DNA of 64,000 nucleotides from contig JAGTYA010000024.1 in NCBI GenBank assembly GCA_024291935.2, positions 806,001-870,000 of the forward strand, written 5' to 3'. The notes below the pieces were generated by a model. It was given only the letters and a program-made list of their open reading frames with translations, made no database searches and was not told the origin of the DNA. The number at the start of each line of letters is the position of its first letter. The stretch's first letter is position 1. The position numbers and the translations under genes were made by a program. This document shows positions 44,105-54,735 of the stretch, piece after piece. This DNA is from Okapia johnstoni (taxonomy: Eukaryota; Chordata; Mammalia; Artiodactyla; Giraffidae).

Positions 44105-44590
44105 GATATGCAACTCCCCTGTGGTAAGATTGCCTCCAAGGACGGCCACCACCATTTCCTCCATCTTCCAACCACATGCCATGTATTCTTACACGGGATG
44201 GAGCTGTTTTCTGGCTCCTCCGGTCCGGACTGCCCTTGTGACTTGCTTTGGCCAACTGAATTTAGCAAGAGTCACACGATGCCAGTTCCAGCCTGAGTCC
44301 TTAAGGGGCATGGATTCTCTTTCCCTCTCTTGGCCTAGACTATGGGCTACTGAGAGACCACACAGAGACAGGGAGGCCACGTGGAGGAGAGCTGTTGCAT
44401 CTTAACCCACTACCAGCGCCAAGACTCCAGACATGTGAGTGTTCCAGGGGGTGGCAAAGGTACAAACGACACTGGCTGACCCCTCAGCAAGAACCGCCCC
44501 GTGGACCCACAGAACAGTGGGGGACGATGAGTTGTTTTAAGCCATGACGTTTTGGGGTAGTTTGTTATGCAGCAATCTGTCATTGAAACA
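44105..44590 (+). mobile_element. MaLR/MLT1-like LTR
   Basis: GTGACTTGCTTTGGCCAACT, CCAGACATGTGAGTGTTCCA and TTGTTTTAAGCCATGACGTT, then GTTTGTTATGCAGCAAT, are typical of this ancient LTR class. Confidence 0.55.
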
Positions 44591-45167
44591 CATGTTTCTC
44601 AGGATTTGGTGGAACCAGTAGACAAAAGCCAGTGAAGACTGCAGTTTTGCTGCTCAAGGACAGTGTCCCCTGTGTGCCCGCCTACTTCCCCACCCCCACG
44701 CTTCACTGCAGCTGCCCAACCCAAGGGAGGGGTCATGGGAAGTCCTCAGGGAGGACCGGTGACTCTGAGAGATGGGAACAAGAGACAACGAAGAGCAAGA
44801 TGCCCCATTGGCTGAGATCCTGGAGCCCTTACTGCAGCCATTCTTCCTGGGCGAGAATGAAAGACGTGTGAGCTTTGGACAAGGTGTGGGAGGGGTGATG
44901 GTGCACCAACACATGCAGCTTTGATGGGGCTGCTGATTTACTCCTCTGTGAAAACTCCATGGTGGTCAAAAACTGGCTTGATCAGAAAAAATGGTCCCAG
45001 TCCTGCCGAAGAGGAAGCGTCCACAACTCGCTAGAGTCCCCTGGACTGGGGTTTGTTTTTGTTTTTTTCGTGTGTTTTCTGTTGTTCAGTGGATGGTGAA
45101 GTGCCATGAGCGATAAAAAACAATAAAAGGATCCAAACTCATCAAATCGTATATATTAAATGTCCAT

Positions 45168-45379
45168 GTCCTTGTGTTGTGTGTGCTGAGTCGTGTCCGA
45201 CTCTTTGCGACCCCATGGAGACTCATCTGTCCTTGGGATTCTCCAGGCAAGAATACTAGAGTGGGTTGCCATTTCCTCCTCCAGGGGATCTTCCTGACCC
45301 AGGGATTGAACCCAGGTCTTCTGTGCATCTCCTGCATTGGCAGGTGAATTCTTGACTGCTGAGCCACCAGGGAAGCCCC
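45168..45379 (-). mobile_element. Bov-tA SINE, reverse, with target duplication
   Basis: GTGTGCTGAGTCGTGTCCGA ... GAGCCACCAGGGAAGCCCC. ATTAAATGTCCAT (45155-45167) and ATTAAATGCCCAT (45380-45392) flank it. Confidence 0.9.
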
Positions 45380-45539
45380 ATTAAATGCCCATAGCTTTTT
45401 GTATATATTTGATGTACAAATATACATTTGTATATATTTGATATACAAGTATATATTTGATAATATTCTTCAATAAAGCTGTGAAGAAGGGGGAGGAAGA
45501 AGAAGAGGAGTAGAAGAAATGGGTAACTACACCTGCTCC

Positions 45540-45835
45540 TACCCCATATCCTGGTTTCGGAAGTCTACCATCTTCCTGGAGATGATGACTTCAGGAAGAG
45601 ACATAAATGGCCGTTGAAAGAGTAGTTGACGTCTCGGAGGCAGATGAAAGACACATGGCTCTTCAAGAAGGTACAGGCCAACCTGAGCAAGGAAGACATG
45701 ATTTTCAACTTTACCTGCATTGAGATGTTTGATGAGAAAGAAGCCCTGAGGGGCTATGGCTAGGGGCTGGGGGGAGATCAGTGGCAGGAGGTTTGGGCCA
45801 TGGCAGCCATGGTCTGCTCCCTGGGCCATGGCAGC
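45540..45835. other. Unrecognised stretch, possible decayed coding-like sequence
   Basis: The forward frame around 45660-45760 reads LFKKVQANLSKEDMIFNFTC and then IEMFDEKEALRGYG, preceded by stops. A reverse open frame of about 96 codons overlaps. I do not recognise either. It may be a fragment of a retropseudogene or pure chance. Confidence 0.2.
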
Positions 45836-45859
45836 CTTGAAGGACTGAGCACCCAGCTA

Positions 45860-46120
45860 AGCCCTGTGCACCTCAGCAGACACGCAGCTAGCCCTGAGAC
45901 ACATGAGCAAACGCAGCCAAGAATAGCAGGGCCACTCCGCCCATCTCAGCATCAGCCAGCCTCCAGCAGACCCTGAGACCCATAAGAGAATGAGGCAGAG
46001 GCCTGCAGATTAGTCAACCTCCAGCTGACCCTAAGATGCAGGAGTGAGCCCAACTGAGGTCAGCAGAGCTGTCAGCAAAGCTCAGCCCGAATTAGTCAAC
46101 CCCAGCCAACCTGCAAACTC
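45860..46120 (+). mobile_element. Possible MLT1-like LTR internal repeat
   Basis: Repeated CAGC/CCTGAG phrases such as CCAGCTGACCCTAAGATGCA and AGTGAGCCCAACTGAGGTCA resemble the GC-rich part of an MLT1-type LTR. Confidence 0.4.
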
Positions 46121-46184
46121 ATTATCAACATCAAGCTGCTCATCAAGCTAGACAAGGCCCAGGTGACCCGGGCATTGCATTTGG

Positions 46185-47270
46185 AGCAAAGATGGTTTTT
46201 TCGACCAATGGTGCTGAAATAACTAGACAATCACAGGCAAAAGGAAAGGAGGGAGGGATGAAGCGGGGAGGGAAGGATAAAGGGAGAAAGAAAGAAAGAT
46301 CAAAACACAGATATTTCACTCTTCGCAAAAATTAACTCAAAATAGATCATAGAGTTAAATGTAAAATACAAAATTATAAAGTTCCTAGAAGATAATATAG
46401 AGAAAAACCTAGATGATGACCTTTCAGATATAGTATAGTGATAGTATAGTGATGACCTTTTAGATACCCCATCAAAGGCATAACCCATGGAAGAAATTAT
46501 TGATAAACTGGACTTTACTAAAATTAAAAGCTTCTGCTCTGTAAAAGACAGTATCAAGAGAATGAAAAGACAAGCCACAGACTGCAAGAAAATAATTCCA
46601 GAATATATATCTGACAAAGTACTATTATCTAAAATATAAAAAAAAATACAAAGAATTCTTAAATTCAACAGTAAGAAAGCAAACACTGTGATTTAAAAAT
46701 GGGTGAAAGACCTTAACAGACACATCATCAAAGAAGACATCCAAATGCAAAATAAGCATATGTGAAGATGCCCCACATCATATATCATCAGAAAAACACA
46801 AATTAAAACAACAACATGATACCACTACACACGTATTCTCATGGCCACGATTTTTAGGGCAGGAACAATACTCTGTATGATACTATAATGATGGACGCAG
46901 GTTATGATACATTCTCTAGACCCAAAGAACTTACAACACCAAGAGTGAACCCCAACATAAAGTCTGGACTTGGAGTGGTGATGCTGTGTCAGTGTAGGTT
47001 TATCAGATGGAACAAATGTACTGCTCTGATGGGGGATGTGGATCATGGGGAAGGCTATGCACTCCAGGAGGTGGTGAAGGACAGAGAAGCCTGGCATGCT
47101 GCAGTCCATGGAGTCACAAAAGGTTAGATACAACTTAGCGACTATCCAGCAACAGGATGCACGTGTGGAGTCAAGGGGCCATCCTGGAAATCTCCATACC
47201 TTTCACTCAATTTTGCTATGAATCTAGTCTGCTCTAGAAAATTAACTCAAAAAATAAACTGGAGGACATG
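46185..47270 (+). mobile_element. L1 3' end (ORF2 C-terminus and 3'UTR)
   Basis: AAACTGGACTTTACTAAAAT, AGCTTCTGCTCTGTAAAAGA and AAAACAACAACATGATACCA are ORF2 3' phrases. The 3'UTR includes GTAGGTTTATCAGATGGAAC and CTCAATTTTGCTATGAATCT. It is split by a Bov-A piece at 47062. Confidence 0.8.
47062..47156 (+). mobile_element. Bov-A/BovB tail inserted in L1 3'UTR
   Basis: CCAGGAGGTGGTGAAGGACA ... GATACAACTTAGCGACTATC. Confidence 0.75.
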
Positions 47271-47274
47271 AATA

Positions 47275-48385
47275 TAAAGCTGGAAACTGCCAGCTCTTTA
47301 CTTGGGCTTGAAACAGAGGCTTTTAGAAAAGGACATACCAAAGAGAAATCTAAATATCCAGGCAAGTTGAGCTGACGGCTAGCATTACAAGAAACATTCA
47401 GTCTTTAGAAGATTCATCAAAACATCCAATATCAAGTACCTGCAACTGAAACAGCCTTCAAAATACATCAGGAGAAAAAAAAAAGGACAGCTTCAAATAT
47501 GCTAAAAGATGATTTAGATGAAAATGATCTTTAGGGATGCCTGAAACTGCTTTCACAAGAAGCCAAAGAAGGGAAAAGGAGAGTTGGAAATGTTAGAAAA
47601 TTCTGAAGAAAATCAGATCAAGCCTCAAAAGTGGCCACCTACTACAAAGGAGTAATTGGATGTCATTCTTGGAAAAAGACAACATGGACAGTGGGAGCTT
47701 GGAATTGGTTATAAGGAATGCACTAGAAAGCGGAGACCTTCTTAGAAGGTCTTAGGAGGTAGATCAAAAGGACTTTTGAAGAAACTGCTTGATGTCACTC
47801 AACTAAAGGGTTATTTTTAAAACACTATACAAGAAATAGAATGTACACTCAATTCTCTGAGGAAGATGAAACAGTCAGTGTCCTCATATTTAAAGTCTTC
47901 AAACTGAGAAAGTTTCATTGAAGTTAGAAAATCACAAAAAGGGAGAGGCAATAGCATCAGGAGAGATATCAAATCCTTCCTAAATTACAGCAAGAAAAGT
48001 AAACGAATGTTCGCCAAATATCCGATCTAGAGAGAATTTGCCCTTTAATGTTATAGGAGAATCTTTCCAAAGCAGATGGTAAGATCAGCAGAGCTGGATA
48101 CCTACAGAGCACAAGCCAAAATTCTATCAGAAAAATTCAGAAGACTCATGGGCTGTCACGGAAGCCAGCTTACTTCCTACGAGAGAAAAAAAGCTCATGA
48201 TAATGGAGCTGAGAGCTCTCTTGGCTGAAAGAAACTCTGAGAACATAAGAAGAGCACTTCATACATCAGATGAAGAATACTGAGGAAGAATTTTAATCTT
48301 TCAAAGAGTATCCTACGTCCCTGATGTTCCAAATAGACACTTGGCAGAGTCCCAGAGGACCACGAGAGGGGGTTGCCAGATGCAG
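47275..48385. other. Unrecognised 1.1-kb stretch
   Basis: No repeat family or gene recognised. One forward frame (codon starts at 48122 and in phase) is open for about 45 codons up to 48280 and reads like a charged helix (EKKLMIMELRALLAERNSE). Over the full stretch the stop density is about that expected by chance. Confidence 0.3.
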
Positions 48386-48397
48386 CACAGGATGCCT

Positions 48398-48707
48398 GTT
48401 GTTGTTCAGTCGCTCAGTCGTGTCTGACTCTTTGTGACCCCATCAACTGCAGCATGCCAGGCTTTCCCTGTCCTTCACCATCTCCTGGAGCCTACATGCG
48501 TGCTAAGTCGCTTCAATCGTGTCTGATTCTTTGCAACCCCATAGACTGTAGCCCTCCAGGCTCCTCTGTCCATGGGAGTCTCCAGGCAAGAATACTGGAG
48601 TGGGTTGCCATGCCCTCCTCCAGGGGATCTTCCCAACCCAAGGATCGAACCTGCAGCTCCTGCATTGCAGGCAGATTCTTTACCACTGAGCCACTGGGGA
48701 AGCCCCA
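48398..48707 (-). mobile_element. Bov-A/Bov-tA SINE pair, reverse
   Basis: GTTGTTGTTCAGTCGCTCAG (Bov-A part, to 48489) joined to GTGCTAAGTCGCTTCAATCG ... GAGCCACTGGGGAAGCCCC. The direct repeat GGATGCCT borders the pair. Confidence 0.85.
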
Positions 48708-49328
48708 GTGGATGCCTAGTAACTGACAAATATTACCCCAGCCATATGATCAAGGTCAACATCAACAGTGATAAGTGATACTGATAATATATATCTTTGC
48801 TATAATGTGATGAAAATGGCACTTTACCTCTGTGATCTTCCTCTCCCAAACCCATAACCTCTGTCTAATCATGAGGAAAACCATCAGACAAGTCCTCTTT
48901 TAGAGGGACATTCTACAAAATATCTCAAGACTGTCAAATATCATCAAAAACATGGAAAATCTGAGAAATTGTCACTGCCAAGAGGAGCTTAAGGAAATGT
49001 GATGACTAAATGTCCTGTTGGATCCTGAGTAAGATCCTGGAAGAAAAAAAGCACATTAAGTAAAAACTAAAGCAGTCTGAATAAAGTATGCTTTATTTTT
49101 TTAATTGTTAATAATAACAATGTATCAATATTGATTCATTAATTGTAATAATTGTAATAAAAGTACCATACGAATATAAAAGTACCATACAGGAGGGAAA
49201 TGCAGTATGAGGCACATGAGAACTCTCTCTAGTATATTTGCAATTTTTCTATAAGACTGTTCTAAAAACTAAAGTTAATTTTTAAAACAGACAATGAGGA
49301 TATAGGAGATTTGAACAACGTTATAAAC

Positions 49329-49495
49329 CAACAGGAGACTCGGGTTCAATCCCTAGGTCAGGAAGATCCCCTGGGGTAGGAAATGGCAACCCACTCCAGT
49401 ATCCTTACCTGGAAAATTCCATGGACAGAGGAGCCTGGTGGGTTATCGTCCACGGGGCTGCAAAGAGTCAGACACAACTGAGTGACTGAGCACAT
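49329..49495 (+). mobile_element. Bov-tA SINE, 5'-truncated
   Basis: AACAGGAGACTCGGGTTCAA ... ACAACTGAGTGACTGAGCAC. Confidence 0.85.
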
Positions 49496-49884
49496 AGAAC
49501 TTTAAATCCCAAACTGCAAAATACACACTTTTTTCAAGTGCACATGGAATGTTTGTCAGTGTCTACTACATGCTGGACCATGAAGAGATTCTCAACAAAT
49601 TTGAAAGAAAAGGATTGAAATTTTACGAGTATGTTAGGTGATGTTCTTGGAACACACTAGAAAGAAATTAGAAATCAATTACGTAAAGAGCTCTCTCAAA
49701 TCTCCAAATATTAGGAAACTAAAAAATAACCTTCACAATATTCCATATGTCAAAGAAGAAATAACAAGTGAAATAAATATTTTGATACAAGTGAAAATCA
49801 AAGCCTAACACATCAAAATTCATTTACCATTATACTTTGATTCTTTTAAATTTCATTCTAAAGATAACCTTCATCTAAGTATAT

Positions 49885-50110
49885 CAGTTTGCAACAGCTG
49901 CCGTAACAGCTATCAGTTTAAGTATCTTGCTTAAACAACAGACATGTATTTTCTCATAATTCTGGAAGTAGAAGTCCAAGCTCAAGTCAGCAGGGCTGAT
50001 TTCTCCTTGGCTTCTCTCCCTGTGTCTTCGTAGGATCTTCTTTCTGTACATGTATGTGTCCTAATTGCCTCCTCTTTAAAGATAACAGCTATTTGGGGTT
50101 AGGATCTACT
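49885..50110 (-). mobile_element. MaLR/MLT1-type LTR fragment, reverse
   Basis: AACAGCTGCCGTAACAGCTA, TTAAACAACAGACATGTATT and TCATAATTCTGGAAGTAGAA. Confidence 0.55.
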
Positions 50111-50134
50111 CTAGTAGCCTCAGATGAAAAAAGG

Positions 50135-50341
50135 GGGCTTCCAATGTGGCACCAGTGGTAAAGAATCCATGCCTACCAATGCAAGAGGCATAAGAGACAC
50201 GGGTTCAATCACTGGGTCAGGAAGCTCCCCTGGAGAAAGGCATGGCACCCACTCCAGTGTTCTTGCCTGGACAATCCCATGGACAGAGAAGTGTGGGGGG
50301 CTACAGTCCAGGGGGTCAAAGACTAGGACAGGACTGAGCGC
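50135..50341 (+). mobile_element. Bov-tA SINE
   Basis: GGGCTTCCAATGTGGCACCA ... ACTAGGACAGGACTGAGCG, running directly into a CA microsatellite at its 3' tail. Confidence 0.87.
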
Positions 50342-50365
50342 ACACGCGCACGCACACACACGCAT

Positions 50366-50397
<32 letters not shown>
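50342..50397 (+). repeat. (CA)n microsatellite at SINE tail
   Basis: An interrupted 5' part (CACACGCGCACGCACACACA) is followed by about 15 uninterrupted CA units. It derives from the ACACAC tail of the adjacent SINE and is probably length-polymorphic. Confidence 0.95.
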
Positions 50398-50398
<1 letters not shown>

Positions 50399-51290
50399 GG
50401 CCTCCGGGAAGGGACAATTTAGCTCACAACACTATGTGTTGTTAATTTCTAGACTTTCTTCTTTGTATTGTCAACAATAATTTCAGGGGAAAAAATCCTT
50501 AAGCACAGTCTGAAAGACAACTCAAGGTCTAAAGCGAGGTGCCTCCCACACCAAAGCTGCCAACATCCACATTCCCTGAACAAGTGTAAACGGCGGAGTC
50601 TGCAGACAAATAGGAAATTCACTCTTACCTTGTGGGTGAAGCACAGCTGCATCGTAAAATGTGAATATGAACAAACGGACAAGGCAACAAAGACACATAT
50701 ATTCCACTGTCTTCTTGATTGAATTTCCATTTCTATTATTAAAAAAAAAAAAACAAAACAGTCTCTGGATTTGACCAGAGGGGTTAATCTTGAGTCCATC
50801 CTCTGGAGCTGATTCCTTCCCATCCAGCTTCCACTTCCATGACACCTCCTCAAAGAAGCCTGCCCTGATTCCTTCTTCATTCTTATACATCACTGTTTCA
50901 TTTTCTTTAAAGTATGTAACACTCTTGGGAATAATCACATTTATTTCCTTGTTTATTTTTGGTCTTTCATTAGAACATAAGATGCAAGAGAATGGTAGGG
51001 CCCTTGCCTGTCTTAGTTCATGCCTAAATCTCTACAGCCCAACCCGTAACACACCTTTCATCAGCAAGTGGTGAGTGAATGAAAAAAACAGCTGCTACAT
51101 TTATGAGTCGATCTGGCTTTACAGTGACTTTTTCACGTTCATCTTCCACTGTGCTTCTCTGAGTCAAAAATGTTGAAAATGTTTGCCTTCGTTGATGAGA
51201 GGTGTCTCAAAATTCTAACACGAAAGGAAAATCCAGGGAGGTGATTTGAAGGTGATATTAAAAATTAGCAGAAGCATCGCCCTGGAGGTG

Positions 51291-51307
51291 GCCACCAGGG
51301 GGCGTCA
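51291..51307 (+). promoter_or_regulatory. CTCF-like motif, near-consensus
   Basis: GCCACCAGGGGGCGTCA contains the strongest form of the CTCF core (CCACCAGGGGGCG). It lies in unique sequence and faces the reverse-strand motif at 52518. Confidence 0.65.
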
Positions 51308-51518
51308 CCGAATCTGCCCAAGCAGGCTGGGTAGGTGCCAAGCTCTACCGGGGCTGGCAGACCCTGGGCATGGCCACTGCCTTTTAAGTTTTCCATCTCC
51401 AAATGTGCCTCTCCTTCCTTTCAGGTACCCCAACAGCAGGAAGAGGGGCCTGGCCTGGGATAATGTCCCCAGGAAGAAGACTGACTGCAAATATATTTCC
51501 TTCCCAAAAGCAACTACA

Positions 51519-51838
51519 GGGACTTCCCTGGTGGTCCAGTGGTTAAGACTTCGCCTACCAAAGCAGGAGATACGGGTTCAATCCCTGGTGGAGGAGCTAA
51601 GATCCCACATGCCTCAAGGCCAGAAAAACCAAAACATAAAACAGAAGCAATATTGTAATGAATTCAATGCTAAGTCACTTCAGTCAAGTCTGACTCTCCG
51701 CGACCCCACGGACTGTAGCCCGCCTGGCTCCTCTGTCCGTGGGATTCTCCAGGAGACAATACTGGAGCGGGTTGCCGTTTCCTCCTCCAGGGAACAAATT
51801 CAATAAAGACTTTTTAAATGGTCCACACCAAAAAAAAA
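51519..51838 (+). mobile_element. CHR SINE split by a Bov-A insertion
   Basis: The CHR sequence runs GGGACTTCCCTGGTGGTCCA to ATTGTAATGAATTCAAT (51668) and resumes at about 51792 as AACAAATTCAATAAAGAC to GGTCCACACC. The intervening 51669-51791 is a reverse Bov-A. AATTCAAT is repeated on both sides. Confidence 0.9.
51669..51791 (-). mobile_element. Bov-A SINE nested in CHR SINE
   Basis: GCTAAGTCACTTCAGTCAAG ... TTGCCGTTTCCTCCTCCAGG. Confidence 0.88.
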
Positions 51839-52429
51839 ATCTTTTTAAAAACAACTACAAATGAATTTCTAGGGATCAGTTTTACGATCTATATTTTAAA
51901 AAAGTACAAAACTTTCCTAGGGGCCATAAAGCTTAAATGGAGAGACAAACCATATTCCTGGATAGGAATGTAGACTCTCCCCCAAATCAGAGGAAAGCCA
52001 ATGAAAAAAATCTCAAGAGGGTTTTGCAGACAAGTAGAAAATCCATTCTAAAATGTGTTTTGAAAGCCAATACTTTCCAATCCTTGAGAACATTAAAAAC
52101 AAAAGTAACAACCAATGATTTCAATGTTCTATATATATAACAATGCTAGAAGAAAATGTTGGTGAATAAGTAAGTTTAAAGAGAAAGAGAGTCTAAGTAT
52201 ACAGGTAAGGAAGAAATCAGAATGGAAAATTTGAGGGATTTATATATCAAAACAGTCTGTGAATGCAATAAAAAAGGCAGGTGTTGAAGTGGAAAAATAC
52301 CAGTAACTTCTGATGGACAGAGCCAATATTCTTAATATACAAAGAGATCTCTGTTTTTTATGACGACAAACACACGAATAAAAAAAATGGGAAAGGACAC
52401 CGGCAGAGCCTGCTAGATTAGAGTCTGGA

Positions 52430-52640
52430 TCCCCCTAGGCAGGCTGTGGGCTTTATTCTGAAAGAAGGAGCAGGGTTTGGGGCAAAGGCAAGGCTTCGTC
52501 GATTTCGTTTTTTCAAAGTGCGCCCTCTGGCGATTGAAGGGAGAACATACTTTGCGGGGGCGGGGAAGCTGGGGCGGACCCTGCAACCGTCCGGCGAGGC
52601 CCCAGGTGAGATGATGGCATGAACCAAGGTGGGAAAAGCG
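52430..52640. promoter_or_regulatory. GC-rich unique island with CTCF-like motif and GC boxes
   Basis: A roughly 200-bp GC-rich patch with several CpG sits in AT-rich, repeat-dense surroundings. It holds a reverse CTCF-like core (TGCGCCCTCTGGCGA at 52519-52533) and G-rich boxes (GGGGGCGGGG, GGGGCGG). It is a candidate enhancer, boundary or old CpG promoter; nothing in it looks coding. Confidence 0.45.
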
Positions 52641-52894
52641 GTCAGAAAAGCTTAGACTTCGCAGGCACAGCTCAGGGAACTTGCTGGTAGATTCAGTGCG
52701 GGGTGTGAGGCAAAAAGAGACGCTAAGATGGTCAAGATCTTGCTTCAGCTACTATAACAAAGTTGTCCTTGCTTAAGTGTGAGCGGGTATGGTAGAGGAA
52801 TTGCTTTGATGGAGGGAATGTAAAAAGTCACAGCTCTTCTGAAGGGCAGGTTGTCAATATGTGTCCAAATGTCTTGCAAGAATAGGTCATTTAA

Positions 52895-53136
52895 GGGCTT
52901 CCCAGGTGGCACTAGCGGCGAAGAGCCTGCCTGCCTGCCAATGCAGGAGACCTAAGAGATGCAGGTTCCATCCCTGGATCGGGAAGATCCCCTCGAGGAG
53001 GGCACAGCCACACACTCCAGTAATATTGCCTGGAGAATCCCCAGGCAAGGGGACTGGACAGAGGAGCCTGGCGGGCTACAGTCCTCGGGGTCGCAAAGAG
53101 TCGGACACGACTGAGCGACTAATCACAGCACAGCAC
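52895..53136 (+). mobile_element. Bov-tA SINE with target duplication
   Basis: GGGCTTCCCAGGTGGCACTA ... CGACTGAGCGACTAATCACA. AGGTCATTTAA before and AGGCCATTTAA after. Confidence 0.9.
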
Positions 53137-53520
53137 AGGCCATTTAAACCAGCAGACCCACTTGTAGCAACTTATCTTAGGAAAACAGCAAGCCAGGAAG
53201 CAAGGAAACACACAGCATATGAGTATCTTCATGGCTGCTTTGGTTGGAAGAACAAAATTTTGAAATATTCTTCAATCAATCATACATGACACATCAAAAG
53301 ATAGAATTCTGTGCACTCATTAAAATATATTCTGTATTTGATGATGTGGAAAGGTGTTCAGATCATTTTACTAACTGAAAGAAGAAGATTAGAAAAAGTA
53401 CATAATCCCCCCTCTTTTTTTTTTTACTAAATAAACTTTGTGAATGTAGATATGCATGTAAAGAAAACCTAGAAGAATATATACCAATTGCATATGGACA
53501 CTGATAACAGAAGTTACTCT

Positions 53521-53796
53521 GCTGCTACTGCTGCTAAGTCACTTCAGTCGTGTCCGACTCTGTGCGACCCCATAGACGGCAGCCCATCAGGCTTCGTCGT
53601 CCCCAGGATTCTCCAGGCAAGAATACTGGAGTGGGTTGCCATTTCCTTCTCCAATGCATGAAAGGGAAAAGTGAAAGTGAAGTCGCTCAGTCGTGTCTGA
53701 CTCTTGGCGACCCCATGGACTGTAGCCTACCAGGCTCCTCCATCCATGGGATTTTCCAGGCAAGAGTACTGGAGTGGGGTGCCATTGCCTTCTCCG
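53521..53796 (-). mobile_element. Dimeric Bov-A SINE with exact 11-bp target duplication
   Basis: Two reverse Bov-A units joined by GAAAGGGAAAAGTGAAAGTG. GAAGTTACTCT is repeated exactly at 53510-53520 and 53797-53807. The low divergence and intact duplication suggest a recent insertion. Confidence 0.93.
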
Positions 53797-53834
53797 GAAG
53801 TTACTCTAGGGAAGTGGAATTATGGACAAGACTG

Positions 53835-54300
53835 ATGCTGTGGGTTGGATTGTGCCCCTAAATCCATAGGTTGAAGTCCTAATCTTCAACACCTCAGAAC
53901 ATGACCTTATTTGGAAATAGAACTGTTGTAGATGTAATTACTTAAGATGAGGTGATGAGTATGAGCCCTAATCCAATATGATGGGTGTCCTTATTAAAGG
54001 GGAAATTTGGACACAGACGTATATACAAAAAACTCCATGTGACAATGAAGGCAGAGACTGAGTGATGCTTTTATACACAAAAGAATGCCAAAGATTGCCA
54101 GTAAATCAGCAGAGCCCGAGAAGAGGCATGGGAAAGACTGCCCCTCCTAGACCTCAGGAGAAACCAACCATGGTAACACGTTGGTCTCAGACTTCTGGCC
54201 TCCAGAACTGAGAGACAAAAAATTACCCTTGTTTAAACCACTCAATTCATGATACTTTGTTATGGCCTCCCTTGCTAAGTAAAACAGCTGACTTTCTATA
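53835..54300 (+). mobile_element. MLT1-type (MaLR) LTR
   Basis: GGTTGAAGTCCTAATCTTCA, CTAATCCAATATGATGGGTG, AAATTTGGACACAGACGTAT and TTCTGGCCTCCAGAACTGAG follow the MLT1 order to GATACTTTGTTATGGCCTCC. Confidence 0.8.
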
Positions 54301-54735
54301 CTGTCTGAAATTTCCCCAGTATGCAAATATTTGCTGCATTCTCAGAAAAACAAAGTATTTCCACTTTAAATAAAAAAAGGCTTTACTAGAAATTATGTCT
54401 TACATAATTTGATGGGGTAAAAAACAATGTGATTCAAAACATATTTCAAATGTATATACCTGTTGATGATATTTTAATCTTTCATGCTGAAAATTCAGAT
54501 AAAATAGTGTTACTCTTTTTCAAATGATTTAAATAGAACCTGCCTGCTGTCCCCCTGCCATCAACTGGGGAGGATACAGAGAGGAAGCAGAAGTGGCAGA
54601 GCTGGTGGAGTTTGAACTGAATGCCCTTTGTGAGGAGTAGTGAGGATGTTCACCGCAGCATTGTTTATAATAGCGGGAAACGAAAAGCCATCCCAACAAC
54701 CAACAGCAGAGAATTATTCGTGTTGTTTCTTATCT

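Noticed and set aside
50342..50397. CA tract and nearby repeats as a CRISPR-like array
   Set aside because: Simple dinucleotide repeat at a SINE tail in a mammalian genome; no spacer structure.
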